A stretch of 64,000 nt of DNA from Paenibacillus lutrae (GTDB lineage: Bacteria; Bacillota; Bacilli; Paenibacillales; NBRC-103111), in the NCBI RefSeq assembly GCF_009757775.1, contig NZ_RHLK01000013.1, positions 62,001 through 126,000 on the forward strand, given 5' to 3'. Positions 8,701-17,325 of this stretch are shown here, piece by piece (the first letter of the stretch is position 1; every line of letters starts with the position of its first letter). Under the pieces are notes generated by a model. The model was not told where the DNA came from. It did not search any database and saw only the letters and a list, made by a program, of their open reading frames with translations. Position numbers and translations under genes: made by a program.

Positions 8701-9093
8701 ATGCAAAACGCTAAACAGCAGCAATATTTGAAGGTTCGTGTAGAGACGGCAAGCCCTGGAGAATTGACATTGCTGTTATATCAGGAAATGGTCAAATTAT
8801 TGCTTCAAGCGAAGCAGTTGTATTCTCAGAGTCAGTATGAAGACATGAACCAGCCGCTTTATAAAGTGAAAAGTATACTTGGTGAATTGATTGTAACACT
8901 TGACATGAAATATGATATATCTAAAGATTTAAGTAATTTATACATGTTTTACAACAATTATATTGCTGAATTTATCATCCGAAAAGATGAAAGTATGCTT
9001 AATGAGGTTCTTGATTTCGCTAGAGGAATGGTTGATACATGGAAGCAGGCTATGCTTTCGCTGAAAATCAACGGGGGCCAAATTAATGCTTAG
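8701..9093 (+). CDS. fliS: Flagellin chaperone FliS
   Basis: A 130-residue four-helix protein. KVRVETASPGELTLLLYQEMVKLLLQ is the diagnostic FliS segment, and the later YNNYIAEFIIRKDESMLNEVLDFARGMVDTWKQAM helix is also typical. FliS binds the disordered C-terminus of flagellin in the cytoplasm and prevents premature polymerisation. Its 3' end overlaps the next reading frame by 8 nt. Confidence 0.95.
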   Translation: MQNAKQQQYLKVRVETASPGELTLLLYQEMVKLLLQAKQLYSQSQYEDMNQPLYKVKSILGELIVTLDMKYDISKDLSNLYMFYNNYIAEFIIRKDESMLNEVLDFARGMVDTWKQAMLSLKINGGQINA

Positions 9094-9415
9094 TACTCGA
9101 CAGATACTTGATGAAATCTCAGTAAACTATACATGCATACTTAGATCCCCTTGTTTTGAAGTTTATGAAGAATATTCTGAAGTAATTAATAAATTATATT
9201 CTTCGCTAGAACAAAGGAGCATGACGGACGAAGATAAGTTGAAATTGAAAGAAATTAAAAATATGCATGATGAAATTATGCAAGCTTTAGAATTAGAAAA
9301 GAAAACTCTCGAGAAACAAATTGTGGCGATAGAAAAAAAGAAAAACGCTTCAAATGTCTACAACAAACAAGCATCTTACCTCAATGATGCTTTTTTTGTG
9401 GATATTAAAAACTAA
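9086..9415 (+). CDS. FliT-like small helical flagellar protein
   Basis: A 109-residue, lysine/glutamate-rich, predicted all-helical cytoplasmic protein whose start overlaps the end of fliS by 8 nt, so it is translationally coupled. The place and size are those of FliT/YvzG-like chaperones of the cap protein FliD, but I see no decisive sequence motif and divergence in this family is high. The segment around SLEQRSMTDEDKLKLKEI followed by a long charged helix suggests a coiled coil. The assignment is mainly by position. Confidence 0.6.
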   Translation: MLSTRQILDEISVNYTCILRSPCFEVYEEYSEVINKLYSSLEQRSMTDEDKLKLKEIKNMHDEIMQALELEKKTLEKQIVAIEKKKNASNVYNKQASYLNDAFFVDIKN

Positions 9416-9433
9416 ATCCGAGGGGGTTACCCT

Positions 9434-12400
9434 ATGAAAAAAATGATGGTAAGAACCATCAATTTATTTTTGTCTTTACTCTTAGTGTTTACTATTTTGC
9501 CTGGTTATAGTTCAATGGCAAGTACTGATGAGATTGTTAGAGTAACGAAAACACTTAACCCGACTCAAATTTTAGAAGGGGGAGAATCGAATGTTACCCT
9601 TAATATACAAGGATCAGACAGTGTAAACGTTGTTAAGCCCAATGATATCATATTGATTATTGATAGATCCGGTAGTATGGATCCTAAGAATAATAATGGC
9701 GAAGATAAAATGACAAACGCCAAAAATTCTGCTACTGGATTTATAGACTTACTGGATTTAACTAAACATCGCGTGGGTGTTGTGGACTTTGCGAGTGATG
9801 TGAAATTTAAAGATCTATCCTCTAACGCGGCAGATGTTAAAAACTATATTAATGGGATAAAGGCATCTGGCGGTACTAATACAAAACTGGCAATTGAGAA
9901 GGCTCGTGAATTATTAAGTGGCCATAGAGCCGAGGCGCAACCAGTCATTTTATTACTTACAGACGGGGAAGCAACTGAACCAGCCCCAGTTGATAATGCA
10001 CGGAGAGCAGCTCTAGAACAAGCAAATGGGGCCAAAAGTGAAGGAATTGTTTTTTATACGATTGCTTTATTAAAACAGAATGAGAATCCCAATACCAGTG
10101 CACCGAATTTGCTAATGAAAGACATGGCGACTACGGCTCAACATCATCACTTCGTACTCGGCTCAGTAGGATTAGCTGAGATTTATCGGGCTATCGTGGA
10201 AGAAATAGGGATGGCGAGCGCCTACGATGTTACCGTTAAGGATACAGTGGCCTCTGAATTCGAGATTGTTCCCGGATCCTATAAAGACAATATTCCACAA
10301 CCAACTGTGGTTGGAAATACATTAACATGGTCTTTTAATGAATTAAAAAAGGAAACGCTTACTTTTAATTATAAGATCAGACATAAGACCGGAGAGAGAG
10401 TGGGACATCTATCTGTCGGAAACGAAGACATACATGTCACTTTCAAGGATTATTTAGGTGCTCCACATCAATCAAAGGTGATTAATCCCTCTATAGATGT
10501 AGCATATCCAGCACCACAGATCACATCTCTTGTAGAGGATAAAGGTTTGGTTCAAGGGGGAGAAACAATAACTATACATGGATCAAACTTTAGGGCCAAC
10601 CCAAAGGTGAGCTTCGGGAATACTGAAGTAAGTCCAGTGCAATTTATCGATTCCACTAAGATAATTGTGGTTGCCCCCCCAGGTACCCAAGGAACAGCAG
10701 ATGTTAAAGTGACCAATGAGGATGGACAGTATGCAACTTCTCCTTATCTTTATTTTGCTAATCCGGAGTTTCTATCTGTTACCCCAAGTCAAGGCGGCTT
10801 AACAGGTGGGAATGAGGTTGTAATTGCAGGGAAGTATTTCTTACCTAATCCTCAAGTTAAGTTTGGACAAAATGATGCAATCATCAAAAGCTCTACAACT
10901 ACACAAATAGTTGTGACAGTACCTCCAGGCGATGCAGCAGGATTTATAGATATTGAGATCACAAATCCTGATAACACTAATGTTAAGGCAAATAGTGCAT
11001 ATGAATATGTAGAAGGTCCGCACATAGAATCAGTAACACCAAATCAAGGATCTACTAAAGGTGGTGAACTCGTTGCTATTAAAGGGACTTATTTTACAAC
11101 GGGCACTATTGTTAAATTTAATAATACCGTCTTAACAACCCAATTTATAAATGAAACGGAGCTTAATGTAACAACACCGGCTTGGTCCAAAGCGGAAACA
11201 ATTAAAGTCACCGTTGTTAACCCGGACAAACAAGAGGGTTCCTTAGAGAACGCATACAGTTATCTGAACCCTGCTCCTACAATAGAATCTATTACTCCGA
11301 ATACGGGCTTAGTCTCTGGAGGAGATCTGGTTTCCATTACGGGTAATGATTTTATGCCAGGTGCAAAGGTTTTGTTTAAGAATAAAGAAATGATAAGCAG
11401 CTTTATTGATTCTAGGCATTTAAGAGTTAGATCTCCACAGTGGAATCAAGAAGAAATAGTGGACATTGTAGTTAAGAATGAGGATGGTCAATCTGCTTTG
11501 GCTACAAATGCCTTCTCCTTTAAGCTACCGCAGGCGGCTGTATTAATCTCGCTTTCTCCCAATAGTGGCCCTTTAGCAGGTGGCAATCAAGTAAGTGTTA
11601 AAGGAGCAAACATAAGCAGCAACTCATCTTTATACGTAGCTGGCGTGAAAGTTTCTTTTGTTTATGTCTCAAGCGAGCTCGTAACATTTAAAGCACCAGT
11701 AACGACTGTTCCAGGAAAAGTTGATGTCAAACTAGTTGACACCTATAGCCGTGAAAGTATTTTGCAAGAAAGTTACGAGTATATAGCGCCACTGCCACTC
11801 CCTGTTCCTGTGATCTCGAATATAACACCTTCTGAGACTATGAGAACGGGTGGAGAGTTTATTTATGTAAATGGCGATAGTTTTCAGGAAGGAGCAACTG
11901 TTTGGTTAAATGATATTAAAATAACGGCGGTATCATTTATAAATTCAAAACAATTACGTTTCAGAGCTCCTGTATGGGACAAAGAAGAATTGGTTGCTGT
12001 TAAAGTAATAAACCCAGACAACCAATATATTGTTCTAATAGATGGTTTAAACTTTAAGGACCCAGCCCCTGATCCAGCTCCAGAAATTATCTCTTTAACA
12101 CCGGATTCAGGTGAAATAACAGGTGATTATTTCGTTACAATAAATGGGAAATTCTTCAAAAGTGGTGCGAAAGTATATTTTGGATCAAAGGAATTGTCTG
12201 CTTCATATCTAAACGATACTCAACTACGTGTACGAGTTCCACAATGGGATTTGGCTGGTCCGGTAGTTGTGAAAGTAAAGAATCCAGATGGACTTGAGGC
12301 AAGTAGCAATTTTACCTATACACCTCCTGTTCTTGGACCAGCCCCTACAATTGCTAGTTTTAGTCCTGCTCAAGCACCAGTAGCGGGGGGGGTTCTAGTC

Positions 12401-13402
12401 CTAATAAATGGAGAAAACTTCACTGCTCAATCTAGTGTGAAATTTGGTGACAAGGTACTTATCGCTTCATTTTTATCCGATAAGCAACTGCGTGTAAGAG
12501 TACCAGCATGGCCTAAGGCTGAAAAAATTAATGTTACTGTGTTGAATGCGGATGGACAAGCGGCAGTATCCAATGCCGGCTTCGAATACATTCCTGCTCC
12601 AGCAGCCGTTATAACGAATTTAACTCCAAACCATATGCAGGTGGACCTTGGCGATTTTGTAATTATTAATGGCGAGAATTTCGAGGCCGGTACCAAGATA
12701 TATTTTGGGGATAAAGCAGTTACAGTTTCGTTTCTTAGCGATAAACAACTTCGGGTCAGGGCGCCTATCTGGGGTACGGCTGAAGTAATTTCTATTAAAG
12801 CCGTAAATCCGGACGGCCAAGTCACTACTTTGGCAAACGGCTTTACATTCGATCCGATACCTATGAAACCGGCGCCAGTCATCACTACACTCTCTCCTAA
12901 TCATGCGCTCCAGTCAGGTGGAGATCTGATTTATATCAATGGTTCTAATTTTATTGATGGAGCGAAAGTATCGATTGATGGGGGGAATCCTATTGCTGCC
13001 TCATTTTTTGGCACCTCACAACTTCGGTTCAGATTGCCGGCCTCTTCAAAAGTAGGCCCAGTAGATGTCAGAGTAATTAACCCTGACGGGCAATTTGCAA
13101 TATTGGCAAATGGGTTTACATTTGACGCGATACCTATGAAGCCCGCACCAACTATTTCTACCATTTCTCCAAATAATGCAGTAAATACAGGTGGAGATTT
13201 GATTTATGTAAACGGTTCTAATTTTGTTGAAGGAGCAAAGGTTTCAATAGATGGTGGTGGGCTAATTTCGGCTTCATTTATAAGCAGTTCACAACTCCGT
13301 TTCAGATTGCCTGTATCTTCAAAAACTGGACCTGTTGATATTAAAGTTATCAATCCAGATGGACAAACGATTACACTTGTTGGTGGGTTCACTTACCGGT
13401 AA
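9434..13402 (+). CDS. Secreted VWA-domain protein with eleven IPT/TIG repeats
   Basis: A 1322-residue protein. Residues 1-30 are a signal peptide (LFLSLLLVFTILPGYSSMAS). A von Willebrand A domain occupies about 70-255 with a complete metal-binding site: D77-x-S79-x-S81 in DRSGSM, a GGTNT loop near 146-150, and TDG at 176-178. A beta-rich segment follows to about 355. From 360 to the end there are eleven IPT/TIG immunoglobulin-like repeats of about 87 residues; each starts with a form of PAPxIxSxSPN and ends with a form of VxNPDGQ. No LPXTG, SLH or transmembrane anchor is visible. GAGGGGG gives a good ribosome site. It lies between fliT and a glycosyltransferase in the flagellar cluster, so a surface or appendage-associated adhesive role is likely but not proven. 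Confidence 0.85.
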   Translation: MKKMMVRTINLFLSLLLVFTILPGYSSMASTDEIVRVTKTLNPTQILEGGESNVTLNIQGSDSVNVVKPNDIILIIDRSGSMDPKNNNGEDKMTNAKNSATGFIDLLDLTKHRVGVVDFASDVKFKDLSSNAADVKNYINGIKASGGTNTKLAIEKARELLSGHRAEAQPVILLLTDGEATEPAPVDNARRAALEQANGAKSEGIVFYTIALLKQNENPNTSAPNLLMKDMATTAQHHHFVLGSVGLAEIYRAIVEEIGMASAYDVTVKDTVASEFEIVPGSYKDNIPQPTVVGNTLTWSFNELKKETLTFNYKIRHKTGERVGHLSVGNEDIHVTFKDYLGAPHQSKVINPSIDVAYPAPQITSLVEDKGLVQGGETITIHGSNFRANPKVSFGNTEVSPVQFIDSTKIIVVAPPGTQGTADVKVTNEDGQYATSPYLYFANPEFLSVTPSQGGLTGGNEVVIAGKYFLPNPQVKFGQNDAIIKSSTTTQIVVTVPPGDAAGFIDIEITNPDNTNVKANSAYEYVEGPHIESVTPNQGSTKGGELVAIKGTYFTTGTIVKFNNTVLTTQFINETELNVTTPAWSKAETIKVTVVNPDKQEGSLENAYSYLNPAPTIESITPNTGLVSGGDLVSITGNDFMPGAKVLFKNKEMISSFIDSRHLRVRSPQWNQEEIVDIVVKNEDGQSALATNAFSFKLPQAAVLISLSPNSGPLAGGNQVSVKGANISSNSSLYVAGVKVSFVYVSSELVTFKAPVTTVPGKVDVKLVDTYSRESILQESYEYIAPLPLPVPVISNITPSETMRTGGEFIYVNGDSFQEGATVWLNDIKITAVSFINSKQLRFRAPVWDKEELVAVKVINPDNQYIVLIDGLNFKDPAPDPAPEIISLTPDSGEITGDYFVTINGKFFKSGAKVYFGSKELSASYLNDTQLRVRVPQWDLAGPVVVKVKNPDGLEASSNFTYTPPVLGPAPTIASFSPAQAPVAGGVLVLINGENFTAQSSVKFGDKVLIASFLSDKQLRVRVPAWPKAEKINVTVLNADGQAAVSNAGFEYIPAPAAVITNLTPNHMQVDLGDFVIINGENFEAGTKIYFGDKAVTVSFLSDKQLRVRAPIWGTAEVISIKAVNPDGQVTTLANGFTFDPIPMKPAPVITTLSPNHALQSGGDLIYINGSNFIDGAKVSIDGGNPIAASFFGTSQLRFRLPASSKVGPVDVRVINPDGQFAILANGFTFDAIPMKPAPTISTISPNNAVNTGGDLIYVNGSNFVEGAKVSIDGGGLISASFISSSQLRFRLPVSSKTGPVDIKVINPDGQTITLVGGFTYR
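10508..13399 (+). repeat. Tandem IPT/TIG-coding repeats (11 units)
   Basis: Eleven units of about 255-265 bp encode the IPT repeats. The last two (starting near 12865 and 13138) are the most similar: the peptide GGDLIYxNGSNFxxGAKVSIDGG recurs in both and is preceded by IPMKPAP. The 5' units are much more diverged, suggesting that the array has grown recently at its 3' end. Confidence 0.75.
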
Positions 13403-13413
13403 GTATTAAAGCG

Positions 13414-13437
13414 GGTGCCTGTTACAGGCACCTTTTT
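13414..13437 (+). terminator. Terminator after the VWA/IPT gene
   Basis: GGTGCCTG (13414-13421) pairs with CAGGCACC (13425-13432) around a 3-nt loop and is followed by five T residues. It separates the large surface protein from the glycosyltransferase. Confidence 0.88.
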
Positions 13438-13464
13438 CATAATTTTTTGACAAGGAGTAATCTC

Positions 13465-14565
13465 ATGAAACAACCTGTATCTGCTTGTATTATGACTAAA
13501 AATGAACAGGATAGTATCGGGATATGCATTGATTCTATAAATCCGTACGTAGAAGAAATTGTGGTTCTCGACACGGGTTCAGAGGATAGTACTGTCGATA
13601 TTGCTCTAGCTAAAGGGGCAGTTGTTAACAAAACAGTTTGGCGTAATGATTTTTCAATGATTAGAAATGAATTAATAAAATTAGCTAAACAGCCGATAAT
13701 TATAATGATTGATGCGGATGAGGTAGTTATTCCAAATCAAGGTTGGGCCTTCGAAAACACCTGCAAACGACTACTGAAAGATAATAGTTTAGTTGGGAAA
13801 ATAGGTATACTAAATGAAACCGATGATAATGGGGTTATAAGCGCTAGTATTTCCAGAATTTTCAGTAAAAATAGTGGGGTTTTTTATAAAGGTATAATTC
13901 ATGAGCAAATAGATTGTTCCGATAAAAAATTGAATTTCATCCAAACTGATATTGTCATGAGCCATAGTGGCTATTTGAAAAATAAAATATTGGCTAATAA
14001 AAAATATGATCGAAATTTGACTTTGTTGTTTAAAGAATTGGACAAAAACAATAAAGATTCTTATATACATTTTCAAATAGGCAGAACTTATTCAGCAGCG
14101 GGAATAGATGATAAGGCCCTGTTTCATTTAAGCAAAGCATATAAATTTTCAAATAGGGAACAGGCTTATCACAGCACACTTATTCAGACATATGGCTGGG
14201 CTCTTTTAAAAAACAAGAAAATCACGGAATTGTTTGAACTTTTACAGGTAGGAATCGAACAATATCATGATTATACAGACTTATATTTTCTTTATGGCTG
14301 TACTCTTGTGGAACTAAGGTCGGCAGAATTCGCTCATTTGATTCCTGATATATTTCTTACTTGCATTGAGCTGGGGGAACCGGATCCTCGAAAGTATGAG
14401 TCTGTACTAGGCGTAGGTAGCTACAAAGCAAGATATAATTTGGGATTGTACTATGAATTAACGGGCCAGATCGACAAAGCATTGATTGAGTATAGAATTA
14501 GCGCGGAAGCCGGTTTCACCCCGGCTATTGAGCGGCTAAATAAAATATCTGTTGGTAGGAAATGA
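13465..14565 (+). CDS. Family 2 glycosyltransferase with C-terminal helical (TPR-like) region
   Basis: A 366-residue cytoplasmic protein. The N-terminal GT-A domain shows VSACIMTKNEQDSIG, VVLDTGSEDST and the metal-binding MIDADE near residue 85. From about 190 on, helices resemble TPR units (HFQIGRTYSAAGIDDKALFHLSKAYK, YNLGLYYELTGQIDKALIEY). GT2-TPR proteins glycosylate peptides or surface proteins. Location between flagellin-cluster genes and fliB suggests flagellin or the neighbouring surface protein as target; that is inference. ATG 13465 follows AAGGAG (13452-13457). The region is AT-richer than the flagellar genes. The stop overlaps the ribosome site of fliB. Confidence 0.8.
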   Translation: MKQPVSACIMTKNEQDSIGICIDSINPYVEEIVVLDTGSEDSTVDIALAKGAVVNKTVWRNDFSMIRNELIKLAKQPIIIMIDADEVVIPNQGWAFENTCKRLLKDNSLVGKIGILNETDDNGVISASISRIFSKNSGVFYKGIIHEQIDCSDKKLNFIQTDIVMSHSGYLKNKILANKKYDRNLTLLFKELDKNNKDSYIHFQIGRTYSAAGIDDKALFHLSKAYKFSNREQAYHSTLIQTYGWALLKNKKITELFELLQVGIEQYHDYTDLYFLYGCTLVELRSAEFAHLIPDIFLTCIELGEPDPRKYESVLGVGSYKARYNLGLYYELTGQIDKALIEYRISAEAGFTPAIERLNKISVGRK

Positions 14566-14575
14566 GGAACCCCAA

Positions 14576-15814
14576 ATGAAACAGAATACTTTAATGCCGG
14601 AGTATATGAAAAACTTCAAGTGTATAGGAGGAGAGTGCGAAGATACCTGCTGTGCTGGTTGGACTGTATCTATCGATAAAAAAACATATAAGAACTATCA
14701 GAAGGTAAAAGATCCGGCATTGCGTGATAAGCTAAGCAGCGGACTTAAAAGGAACAAAAATAACGCTAGCCGTAGTGATCGCTATTATGCAAGCTTTATT
14801 TTAAATGAAAACAATTGTTGTTCTATGCTGACAGAAGATAAATGGTGCACTATTCAGATGGAATTAGGGGAGAAGGCACTGTCTAATACATGCAATACGT
14901 ATCCAAGAAATCTGAATAAATATGACCAAAATTACGAATTGTCGGGCAAGGTATCTTGTCCAGAGATTGCCCGTTTAGTATTGCTCCAACCGCAAGGGAT
15001 TGAATTTGAAGAAGCGGAGTGTGAACTTGAATCCAATTGGCCCGTAGTAAAAACCGGTGGGATTCAAGTGCAAAACAATTACACGCAATATTTTTGGCCA
15101 ATAAGAATGCTAGCCATTGAAATCATTCAGAGGCGTACCATGTTGCTGGGAGATCGAATGGTATTGCTCGGTTTATTTATTGATGCCTTACAGAATGACA
15201 TAGAACGAAATTATGGATTATCCATTTCTGATATTATCGATTCTTTTCGATCTAAATTGCATAGTCCTGAGTATACTGATTCGATTGCCGAATTAAGAGT
15301 AAACCTTGATTTGAAGCTACAGGCGCTATTTGAACTTATAAAATCAAGATTAGATTATGGAATATCTATGGATAGGTACCAGGTTACTTATAAGGAAATG
15401 ATGGAAGGTTTGAATCAAGACAGTGAGGTATTTAATCTAGATAAGTTCAGACTTAATTATGAGGAAAACTTTAAAGTTTATTATTCATCTTATATGGATG
15501 AAAAAGAGTACATTTTAGAAAACTACTTAGTTAACAATTTATTTGGTTCATTATTTCCCAACTTGTCAGAAAAAGAAATTTCATTGTTCGATGAATATGC
15601 GCTCTTATCAGTTATTTATGGGATGCTTAAGATACATCTTGTTGGAGTATCAGGTAAACATAAGGGGTTAAGTGATGAAATTGTTATTAGAACAATTCAA
15701 GCGTATGCCAAAACAATTGAACATAATAATTCGTATATTAACTCCATTCTAGTAGAATTAAAACGAAATAATTATGATACTCTTGCTCATATTTCATTAC
15801 TAGTTAAAGATTAA
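14576..15814 (+). CDS. fliB: Flagellin lysine-N-methylase FliB
   Basis: A 412-residue enzyme that methylates lysine side chains of flagellin using S-adenosylmethionine. The cysteine pattern is complete: CIGGECEDTCCAGW near residues 15-28, CCSMLTEDKWC with LGEKALSNTCNTYPR around 80-115, then SCPEIARL. These cysteines bind a 4Fe-4S cluster in the characterised Salmonella enzyme. ATG 14576 follows GAGGAAC; upstream in-frame codons lie inside the glycosyltransferase end. FliB is sporadic in Bacillota, and with the adjacent GT2 it makes an accessory flagellin-modification module. The AT-rich composition differs from the downstream secA region. Confidence 0.92.
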   Translation: MKQNTLMPEYMKNFKCIGGECEDTCCAGWTVSIDKKTYKNYQKVKDPALRDKLSSGLKRNKNNASRSDRYYASFILNENNCCSMLTEDKWCTIQMELGEKALSNTCNTYPRNLNKYDQNYELSGKVSCPEIARLVLLQPQGIEFEEAECELESNWPVVKTGGIQVQNNYTQYFWPIRMLAIEIIQRRTMLLGDRMVLLGLFIDALQNDIERNYGLSISDIIDSFRSKLHSPEYTDSIAELRVNLDLKLQALFELIKSRLDYGISMDRYQVTYKEMMEGLNQDSEVFNLDKFRLNYEENFKVYYSSYMDEKEYILENYLVNNLFGSLFPNLSEKEISLFDEYALLSVIYGMLKIHLVGVSGKHKGLSDEIVIRTIQAYAKTIEHNNSYINSILVELKRNNYDTLAHISLLVKD

Positions 15815-15830
15815 GGTGATATGTTAGTGG

Positions 15831-15941
15831 CTTTAAGAGTTTGAAAGTTGCAAAGCAGATTTTGATCTTAAATGGCTTACTCGGAGCGAACCTTCGTCTA
15901 CTTGATAAAAGAGGGTGACGTGATAGAAACGACTCTTAAAG
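15831..15941. other. 111-bp element bounded by a perfect 10-bp inverted repeat
   Basis: CTTTAAGAGT (15831-15840) and its exact reverse complement ACTCTTAAAG (15932-15941) enclose 91 nt with smaller self-complementary parts, for example AGAT-TTTG-ATCT. No T-tract follows, so it is not a plain terminator of fliB. It could be a structured RNA closed by a basal stem or the remnant of a small mobile element; I recognise no known family. Confidence 0.4.
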
Positions 15942-16008
15942 TGCTGTGAGATTTCGAATTTTATCCATTTGTACTTTTAGAATTCTAATAATATACACAT
16001 ATCCAACC

Positions 16009-16050
16009 TGTGGATAATGTGCATAACTCTGTTGATAACTCTGTGAATAA
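16009..16050. promoter_or_regulatory. Cluster of three DnaA-box-like sequences
   Basis: TGTGGATAA (16009-16017, an exact complement of TTATCCACA), TGTTGATAA (16030-16038, one mismatch) and TGTGAATAA (16042-16050, complement of TTATTCACA) lie in the same orientation within 42 bp. They are 140 bp upstream of the csp promoter. Binding by DnaA is plausible from the consensus; no AT-rich unwinding region or dnaA/dnaN gene is present, so this is not oriC. Confidence 0.45.
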
Positions 16051-16156
16051 GTAGACAAACCCCGCTTCAGACTTGGCTTTTAGGACTTAATGCCTATGCT
16101 GTCGAAACTGTGAATACCTAAATTTTCAAAATATTTGGGATTATTCCGCCATGAGA

Positions 16157-16186
16157 TTGACACATTTATTTGACGGGTGATATATT
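16157..16186 (+). promoter_or_regulatory. Sigma-A promoter of the cold-shock gene
   Basis: TTGACA (16157-16162), 18-nt spacer, TATATT (16181-16186). The predicted start near 16193 leaves a leader of about 45 nt before the csp start. Confidence 0.75.
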
Positions 16187-16239
16187 CAAAAGGTAAGTAA
16201 AGGCTTACATTTATTTGAAGATAGAAGGGAATGTGTTCG

Positions 16240-16437
16240 ATGCAAGGTAAAGTGAAATGGTTTAATGCAGAAAAAGGATATGGTTTCATTGAGCGTGAAG
16301 ACGGCGGAGACGTATTCGTACATTTCTCTGCGATTCAGACAGATGGCTTCAAGACGTTGGATGAAGGTCAAGAGGTCGAGTTTGACATTGTAGAAGGCGC
16401 TCGCGGACCACAGGCTGCTAACGTGAACAAACTCTAA
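16240..16437 (+). CDS. Cold-shock protein (CspA/CspB family)
   Basis: A 65-residue single-stranded nucleic-acid-binding OB-fold protein. The sequence contains both RNP motifs, KGYGFIE and VFVHFSAIQ, and begins [16 protein letters not shown] 16240 is preferred to ATG 16231 because the family starts at this point and AAGGGA (16225-16230) then has 9-nt spacing. It acts as an RNA chaperone. It is monocistronic, with its own promoter and terminator; which paralogue it corresponds to (CspB, CspC, CspD) cannot be decided. Confidence 0.95.
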   Translation: MQGKVKWFNAEKGYGFIEREDGGDVFVHFSAIQTDGFKTLDEGQEVEFDIVEGARGPQAANVNKL

Positions 16438-16509
16438 TCACGCAAGGAAATTTGGAATCATTCGGCCGGTTGGCCGGTTCATAGTACAAGGCAATGACGT
16501 GTGAACCAA

Positions 16510-16538
16510 CACCCTGGAGACCTCCAGGGTGTTTTTTT
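16510..16538 (+). terminator. Terminator after the cold-shock gene
   Basis: CACCCTGGA (16510-16518) pairs with TCCAGGGTG (16523-16531), with a 4-nt loop, followed by seven T residues. Confidence 0.92.
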
Positions 16539-16601
16539 GCATGATGATTCAGAGTTCACAAATCTGCTTAAGTATCGTCAAGGATTTGTAAACAACATAT
16601 T

Positions 16602-16630
16602 TTGAATATTCAAATTAATTGAGGTATAAT
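16602..16630 (+). promoter_or_regulatory. Sigma-A promoter of hpf
   Basis: TTGAAT (16602-16607), exactly 17 nt, TATAAT (16625-16630). It ends 25 nt before the hpf start. Hpf genes often have additional stress or stationary-phase promoters, but none is clear here. Confidence 0.75.
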
Positions 16631-16655
16631 GGAGACATGAAGGGAGGAGTTTTAT

Positions 16656-17207
16656 ATGAAATTCACCGTTCGAGGAGATCATCTCGAGATAACAGCTGCC
16701 CTCAGAGAGTATGTGGAGAAGAAGCTGAGCAGGCTGGAGAAGTACTTTGAAGCCCCCCTCAACTCGGAAGGTGCCGTAACATTAAGTGTTACTAAAGGCA
16801 TCCATACGGTAGAAGTGACGATCCCGCTCCAAGGCGTCCTGCTGCGTGCCGAGAATAAAGATGAAGATATGTATGCAGCCATTGATTTGGTGGTCGACAA
16901 ATTGGAACGCCAAATCCGCAAACACAAAACCAAAATGAACCGTAAAATCCGCCTGGAAGGCAACAAGCGAGACCTGTCTAAGCAACTCGAAAGCCAAGTA
17001 ATGACGTTGGACGAGGAAGAGGAGGATTACGAACTGGTCCGGACGAAGCGTTTTACGCTGAAGCCGATGGACATTGAAGAGGCAATCCTGCAGATGAACA
17101 TGGTCGGTCATAATTTCTTTGTTTTTTCCAATATGGATACCGAGAAAGTGAATGTAGTGTATAAAAGGGATGACGGAAAATACGGTTTAATCGAACCGGC
17201 TATCTGA
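16656..17207 (+). CDS. hpf: Long-form ribosome hibernation-promoting factor
   Basis: A 183-residue protein with the N-terminal HPF/YfiA domain (MKFTVRGDHLEITAALREYVEKKL ... MYAAIDLVVDKLERQIRKHK, about 1-100) joined by an acidic linker to the C-terminal dimerisation domain (about 125-183, FTLKPMDIEEAILQMNMVGHNFFVF). Long HPF dimerises 70S ribosomes into inactive 100S particles in stationary phase. GGGAGGAG precedes ATG 16656. The placement just before secA matches Bacillus yvyD. Confidence 0.96.
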   Translation: MKFTVRGDHLEITAALREYVEKKLSRLEKYFEAPLNSEGAVTLSVTKGIHTVEVTIPLQGVLLRAENKDEDMYAAIDLVVDKLERQIRKHKTKMNRKIRLEGNKRDLSKQLESQVMTLDEEEEDYELVRTKRFTLKPMDIEEAILQMNMVGHNFFVFSNMDTEKVNVVYKRDDGKYGLIEPAI

Positions 17208-17299
17208 TGGAGCTCTGTGAGCCCTCAAGCAGAGTAACGCAGTAATTTCGGCATCACTATATAGGGCAATACTAATTTTATACTTACGTAGAAAAAAGC

Positions 17300-17325
17300 G
17301 AGCTTGATCCTTAGGGGTCAAGCTC
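17300..17325 (-). terminator. Hairpin between hpf and secA, best read on the minus strand
   Basis: GAGCTTGA (17300-17307) and TCAAGCTC (17318-17325) form a perfect 8-bp stem. Read on the minus strand it is followed by a T run (the complement of the A6 run at 17292-17297); on the plus strand only three T residues follow. It could end a minus-strand transcript and weakly end hpf. Confidence 0.6.

Noticed and set aside
16009-16050. Replication origin
   Set aside because: DnaA-box-like sites are present, but there is no dnaA/dnaN neighbour, no long AT-rich unwinding region and too few boxes.
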